Shown: positions 13,172 to 17,685 of the stretch, one piece after another
Layout of the letters: every line of letters starts with the position of its first letter
Position numbering within the stretch: the stretch's first letter is position 1
DNA from: Oscillospiraceae bacterium
GTDB lineage: Bacteria; Bacillota; Clostridia; Oscillospirales; Oscillospiraceae
DNA: 17,685 bases
Direction of reading: 5' to 3'
Assembly (NCBI GenBank): GCA_017521875.1
Contig: JAFXBH010000096.1
Location: forward strand, 1 to 17,685
Made by a program: the position numbers and the translations under genes
The notes under the pieces: generated by a model
Told to the model about the DNA's origin: nothing
What the model saw: only the letters and a program-made list of their open reading frames with translations
Databases searched by the model: none

Positions 13172-15883
13172 ATGGCAAAACAGCATTTTTATTCCCGAGT
13201 CCCGGCAAAGATGAGTATGTATAACCGCACTGACGGCTATGATACCTTTGCCCACTCTCAGGGCCTGGAAAGAGGCCTTATTGAAAAAGACCTTGCCCCC
13301 GTTTATGAGAACAAACTGAATAAAACCAATATGGAAGATGTGCGGAAAGGTCTTCTGCCCCGGGTGTACAGTCAGACATGCCTGCGTTCCGGAGAAACGG
13401 TGCAGTCCTGTGTTACATACTTGTCCCGGGATTATACCGGTGAGCGGAGCGCCTATCTTTGCCACAGCCTGATCCTTAGCGATCAGGAGCGGCAGATGCT
13501 TTGCGCCAGCGGTTCCGGCGTGCTGAATCCGGAGATGTTCCCCATCTTTGATACGCAATTCCTGTCCAACGCATCCTCTGCTGATAGCAATTATCCGGAG
13601 GCGGCCTATGTGGGAATTCAGGCAGAAGATCCAGCCACCGTACTGGCCAAACACGACCCGGATCAAATCGCGGACTTTATGTTCGCACTGTTGTCTGTGT
13701 TCTTTGCCAAGGGTAAGACGGTGTACTTCGGCCTGCCCTGCGATGATTTGCAGGCCTCTGATGAAGCCCTTCGATTCATTAGCGCCGTGATGTCGGTGAT
13801 TCCCCGGCGGGCAAGGGAAGAACTGTCCTTTGTGTCTTTCGTGACCGAGCCGGGTCAGTACGCCAGCGCGAAGATCAAATGTGTGTCCCATAAATGTTCG
13901 GAAGTTCCCGTAGCCAAGGGCATTTTCTTTGATTTTGCCACCGGCTATGTTACCGGTTTGCCTTCCCGGGATACGATGGAGAAAGCACCGGTAGAATTCT
14001 TCTGTTCTCTGCTGAAAAATGCGGCAGAGCGGGAAGAATTCCTGCTGTTCATCGAACGGGCGATGGATTCCGTGTCCAAACTGGACAAGTTGAATCTAAA
14101 GACTCTGTCCGACCTGGTGTTCCTGTTTGGCGGCGCCAGCAACCTGTATGATCAGGAGGCTGTCCTGCCTACCGACGGCAGGGTGTACGACCTGCTTTGT
14201 GTGTACGAAAAGTACCGGGACGCTCTCAGCGAGGAAAGCAGACGCTATGTCTATAAGTGCCTGGAGCGCTATCCCCGGAACCATATTGCAATTCCCAAGA
14301 ACATTTTTTCTAAGATGTCCAAACTGTACCCCGGTGAGCCGGATTCGGTAAAACGGGTGGTTATGCATGTGGTGTTAGACTTGATCCACACGGACATTAT
14401 GCGGGAAAAACTGTTCGTTTTCATTAAAAATAATTATGATGGCGAAGATGCCGATATCCAGGCGCTGATCGTGGCAGACCTGTGCCGGGTATTTTACGGC
14501 GGCTTCCTGCAGATGCCCATTCTCACCTTCTTCCGGGAACATTTTGCCAATGAACCGGAGGAAATCCAGTACCGCATCTTTGAAAAACTGATGCTGACCA
14601 TTCGGACGGAAGCGGTCCAGCAGGCGATATTGGAATTCGTTACTGAGAACTACGATATACTGTCCCAGCGGCAGAAGGATCTGTTCTATGATACCTTCTT
14701 TGAAATGCTGCCGGAGGCAGATGCGCTGGCGGGCAAACTGGTGCAACTGGCCGATCAGAAACTGGAAAACGAGACGCCCGAGACCAAAACCCGCGTTCAC
14801 GAAGGTCTGACAAATTTGTTGGAGAAAGCCGGCCGGCGGCAGGATCACGATTTGCTGATCGCAGTGTGCAGTGGCCACGGCTTCTGCTATGATACAGCCA
14901 CAGAATTGGCCTTCGGCCAGTGGCGCACAAGAAGAATTTTTACAGATTATCTGCAACTGCTGCTGAATCAGCCGGTGGTGGCCAGAACGGAAGCCCTGTT
15001 CCGCATTCACCGGGTTCTGTCCGGTATGGATCAGGAGTCTCAAAGCAAACTGATCCAGGTGTTGGATCAACTGTTCCCTACGGATGAAAAAGCCGCCAAT
15101 GTGTACCATTGGCTGGAAGCAGACCGCATTGCCGAGGAAAAAATGACCACAGAACAGAAGGCACTGGCCTATATGTTCCGGGTGAAAATCACCCGCACAG
15201 CGCTGGAAAACACGATGATGGACGTGTTTAACACCCGGCTAGGGAAAGATGGCCTGGCAATGATTTGCCGGTATGCAGAGGGCAACCGGGAAATCCAGGA
15301 TACCAACGCCTACAAGACTGTGCAGGTATTTCGCTATTGGCAGGAGGCGGTTAAAAAGCAAGATCCCCAACTGGTATTCCGCTGCTTGAAGCAACTGCCC
15401 TCGGAGACTGCCTTAAGAAACCATATTGCAAGTTATATCCGCACTTGTGAAATGAACAGCGAGGAAGGCGGCTGCAGTCATGTTCTGCAGGAGATGAGTG
15501 CTTGCTACCTGAGCAAAGGCGAACTTCTGTCTGAGGATATTTATCCCCAACTGCGGGGTGAAATGATCCAGCCGTTGCTCAGCCATATGAAGGGTCCCAA
15601 GGCAGTAAAAGAAGGCGCTTGCCAGAGCATGAAGAAGATCCTTGCATATCTGTCTGTTGCCTGCAGCATCAGTGAGGAATTTGTAAACGCAGTTTATGCT
15701 TCCGAGACGATTCTTCAGGCAATGTTGACAAGTTTTGCCAATGATTACGGAAACGGCGCAGCCAAATGGGTGCATTCTCACCTTCACGGCGCACCGGAGA
15801 AACTGGTAACGCTGATAGATAAACTGCAAAGCGAAGCCAAACCTGCATCCAAACCCCTGTGGGCAAAACTCTTCGGAAAATGA
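13172..15883 (+). CDS. Large 903-aa protein with GAP1-N-like N-terminus, in the pilus operon
   Basis: I do not recognise the full protein. Residues about 1-250 read like the N-terminal domain of GTPase-associated protein 1 (GAP1-N): an opening QHFYSRV, DGYDTFAHSQGL (21-32), a second strand pair ending in AYLCHSLIL (94-102), and the late IPRRAREELSFVSFV (210-224). From about 255 to the end the protein is almost wholly helical, with alternating amphipathic helices such as LFVFIKNNYDGEDADIQALI, compatible with a HEAT/ARM-type or similar solenoid. There is no signal peptide or membrane helix, so it is cytoplasmic. AAGGAG six bases upstream supports ATG 13172; the gap from pilB is 34 bases with no terminator, and a strong terminator follows, so it is the last gene of the pilus operon. 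GAP1-N proteins are associated with GTPase-based conflict systems; no GTPase is encoded here. The likeness is from motif pattern only. Confidence 0.85.
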   Translation: MAKQHFYSRVPAKMSMYNRTDGYDTFAHSQGLERGLIEKDLAPVYENKLNKTNMEDVRKGLLPRVYSQTCLRSGETVQSCVTYLSRDYTGERSAYLCHSLILSDQERQMLCASGSGVLNPEMFPIFDTQFLSNASSADSNYPEAAYVGIQAEDPATVLAKHDPDQIADFMFALLSVFFAKGKTVYFGLPCDDLQASDEALRFISAVMSVIPRRAREELSFVSFVTEPGQYASAKIKCVSHKCSEVPVAKGIFFDFATGYVTGLPSRDTMEKAPVEFFCSLLKNAAEREEFLLFIERAMDSVSKLDKLNLKTLSDLVFLFGGASNLYDQEAVLPTDGRVYDLLCVYEKYRDALSEESRRYVYKCLERYPRNHIAIPKNIFSKMSKLYPGEPDSVKRVVMHVVLDLIHTDIMREKLFVFIKNNYDGEDADIQALIVADLCRVFYGGFLQMPILTFFREHFANEPEEIQYRIFEKLMLTIRTEAVQQAILEFVTENYDILSQRQKDLFYDTFFEMLPEADALAGKLVQLADQKLENETPETKTRVHEGLTNLLEKAGRRQDHDLLIAVCSGHGFCYDTATELAFGQWRTRRIFTDYLQLLLNQPVVARTEALFRIHRVLSGMDQESQSKLIQVLDQLFPTDEKAANVYHWLEADRIAEEKMTTEQKALAYMFRVKITRTALENTMMDVFNTRLGKDGLAMICRYAEGNREIQDTNAYKTVQVFRYWQEAVKKQDPQLVFRCLKQLPSETALRNHIASYIRTCEMNSEEGGCSHVLQEMSACYLSKGELLSEDIYPQLRGEMIQPLLSHMKGPKAVKEGACQSMKKILAYLSVACSISEEFVNAVYASETILQAMLTSFANDYGNGAAKWVHSHLHGAPEKLVTLIDKLQSEAKPASKPLWAKLFGK

Positions 15884-15887
15884 GCAT

Positions 15888-15924
15888 AAAAACTCCCCGG
15901 TACGAAAGTACCGGGGAGTTTTTT
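15888..15924. terminator. Bidirectional terminator at the end of the pilus operon
   Basis: A perfect 16-bp stem (15888-15903 with 15908-15923) closes a GAAA tetraloop and is flanked by A-run and T-run. It lies four bases after the 903-aa gene and nine bases from the end of the convergent lipoprotein gene, so it serves both strands. Confidence 0.94.
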
Positions 15925-15932
15925 AGAAGCAT

Positions 15933-17006
15933 TTATGACCGGGTAAGGGTCAGATCGGGGTATTCCTGCATGATGGATTCAATAGACAGGGAATTACCGG
16001 AAATGGAATAGGTGTCGGTTAGCAGAGAACCACCCCAACTGTGACCGCTGTGCAGTTTGCCGCCTGCTACATAATACACGCCTTTGATATCTGTGGAGGC
16101 GATTTCGTTCCAGTTATATGAGCCGGCCATTTTCTTGGCATAGGCTTTTACATCCATACCGTATGTAGCGATCATTGCCTCGTTGGCTTGGTCTTGATTA
16201 TAGCCCATAGCCGCGAATTCCTTATAAAGAGAATCCGCATAGTAGTTCTCCAGCGCCTTGGTAAACTGTTCTTCATTCTTCAGCGTTGTGGTTTCTTGAT
16301 AAGAACCGTCGCGATGAAAGGTAATGGTGTAGTTTAAATCCAGCGTGCCGGTAAAGCCTTCTTCTACAATACTGCTGCCGGGAATCTGCACAACGCCTTT
16401 CCAAGTGCCAAATAGATCTTTGCAGGCAGCGGTCTTGAACCGGGAGTCGGTAATGATCCGGCTACCTTCGGTTTTTTGACATACAGAGCAGGTTTTAGGG
16501 GCTTCGGTGGTGGCATCCTGCCACTTATGGCCAGCGGCATTGCCCTCGGTTTTTTGGCAAACAGAGCAGGTTTTGGGCGTTTCGCAGGTAGCATTGACCC
16601 AAGCGTGGCCGAATGCTTCCCCTTCTGTGGCGCTGCATATAGAGCAGGTTTTGGGGGTTTCACAGGAAGCGTCTACCCAAGTGTGTCCCAGAGCATTGCC
16701 TTCTGTGGCTTGACACCGGGAACAGGTCTTAGGATCATTACAAGTGGCATCTACCCAAGTATGACTCAGCGCAATTCCTTCGGTAGCACCGCAGGCGGAG
16801 CAGGTCTTGGGTGCTTCGCAGGTGGCGTCTACCCAAGTATGATCCAGCGCTTCGCCCTCCGTAATTTGGCAACGGGAACAGGTTTTGGGCGTGTCGCAGG
16901 TGGCAGGATTCCACTGGTGCTTACAGCCGCAACCGGTTAGCAAAAGACACAGCAAAATCAATAGTGGGGTTACACGCAATGCTGATACAAACGGTTTTCT
17001 TGTCAT
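15933..17006 (-). CDS. Lipoprotein with six tandem Cys/His repeats and a lipocalin-like C-terminal domain, 357 aa
   Basis: The N-terminus is a lipoprotein signal peptide: basic residues, a hydrophobic run, then the lipobox LLTGC, with C26 as the lipidation site. Residues 30-185 are six 26-residue repeats of the form HxWxxAxCxxPKTCSxCxxTEGxAxG. Each carries three cysteines and one histidine, except the last, which has lost its first cysteine. The repeats are short zinc-ribbon or disulphide-like modules known from surface proteins of gut Firmicutes; metal binding is possible but unproven. The C-terminal part (about 195-357) opens with LFGTWKG and has strand-rich segments such as LDLNYTITFHRDGSYQETTT, a lipocalin-like or similar beta-barrel look. 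AAAGGAGG precedes ATG 17006. It sits alone between its promoter and a shared terminator. Function is unknown; an extracellular binding role is the simplest inference. Confidence 0.88.
   Translation of the reverse strand: MTRKPFVSALRVTPLLILLCLLLTGCGCKHQWNPATCDTPKTCSRCQITEGEALDHTWVDATCEAPKTCSACGATEGIALSHTWVDATCNDPKTCSRCQATEGNALGHTWVDASCETPKTCSICSATEGEAFGHAWVNATCETPKTCSVCQKTEGNAAGHKWQDATTEAPKTCSVCQKTEGSRIITDSRFKTAACKDLFGTWKGVVQIPGSSIVEEGFTGTLDLNYTITFHRDGSYQETTTLKNEEQFTKALENYYADSLYKEFAAMGYNQDQANEAMIATYGMDVKAYAKKMAGSYNWNEIASTDIKGVYYVAGGKLHSGHSWGGSLLTDTYSISGNSLSIESIMQEYPDLTLTRS
16452..16919 (-). repeat. Six tandem 78-bp coding repeats
   Basis: The lipoprotein's 26-residue repeats are encoded by six head-to-tail 78-base units, with clear DNA similarity between units (CAGGTTTTGGG-type and CTACCCAAGT-type blocks recur on the plus strand). 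Copy number could vary by recombination or slippage. Confidence 0.9.
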
Positions 17007-17041
17007 AGTAAACGCCTCCTTTTATATATTTTGATAATTTT

Positions 17042-17070
17042 ATTATAAAGGACTACTGGCGAAAAAGCAA
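17042..17070 (-). promoter_or_regulatory. Probable promoter of the repeat lipoprotein gene
   Basis: On the minus strand, TTGCTT (17070-17065) is followed after 17 bases by a perfect TATAAT (17047-17042), 36 bases before the ATG. The -35 box is weak (three of six matches). Confidence 0.55.
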
Positions 17071-17073
17071 GAA

Positions 17074-17101
17074 AAATCCCCGGCCAATCGGCCGGGGATT
17101 T
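17074..17101 (-). terminator. Terminator of the gap gene
   Basis: AAATCCCCGGCC (17074-17085) pairs perfectly with GGCCGGGGATTT (17090-17101) around an AATC loop. Read on the minus strand the stem ends in ATTTTTCTTG, so it terminates the gap gene, whose stop codon is 18 bases away. Confidence 0.9.
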
Positions 17102-17118
17102 GATTTGCTTATAATCAA

Positions 17119-17685
<567 letters not shown>

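Noticed and set aside
16452..16919. CRISPR array
   Set aside because: The periodic units are contiguous 78-base coding repeats without spacers, in frame with a lipoprotein.

Overview
The window looks like a chromosomal segment of a low-to-mid GC Gram-positive anaerobe of the Clostridia, plausibly a gut member of the Oscillospirales. The pointers are strong AGGAGG-type ribosome binding sites, GTG and TTG starts, sigma-A type promoters with TGn extended -10 boxes, a type IV pilus cluster with no secretin or outer-membrane genes, and a Gram-positive style lipoprotein. The taxonomic placement is inference; no rRNA or tRNA gene is present.

Layout. (1) 1-753: the 3' end of a probable extracellular beta-helix protein, closed by a strong terminator. 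(2) 835-3523: a three-gene plus-strand operon with its own promoter, coding for an unknown 141-aa protein, an unknown 462-aa protein with a possible DUF1828-like segment, and a PPP-family metallophosphoesterase. (3) 3522-5736, minus strand: a two-gene operon made of a membrane-anchored protein with two Rossmann-like domains and a RyR-like C-terminus, overlapping by 8 nt a 93-aa stand-alone RyR-domain protein. This is the best candidate for an undescribed system. (4) 5883-6668: a YwaF/TMEM164-like integral membrane protein, divergent from the RyR pair. (5) 6689-15924: a consensus promoter, a structured leader of about 150 nt, then a continuous eight-gene operon: three prepilin-like proteins, a PilM-like actin-fold protein, prepilin peptidase PilD, platform protein PilC, assembly ATPase PilB, and a 903-aa protein whose N-terminus resembles GAP1-N (GTPase-associated protein) domains. 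(6) 15933-17006, minus strand: a lipoprotein with six tandem 26-residue Cys/His repeats. (7) 17119-17685, minus strand: the C-terminal part of glyceraldehyde-3-phosphate dehydrogenase.

How the genes work together. PilD would cleave and methylate the prepilins, PilB would power assembly on the PilC platform, and the PilM-like protein would couple ATPase and platform. No PilT, PilN or PilO is visible and no long major pilin is obvious, so the machine may be completed by genes elsewhere or may be a minimal, non-retracting pseudopilus. The 903-aa protein is co-transcribed with it and has no known pilus role. Nearly all the window is coding. No insertion sequence, CRISPR array, tRNA or rRNA gene was seen.
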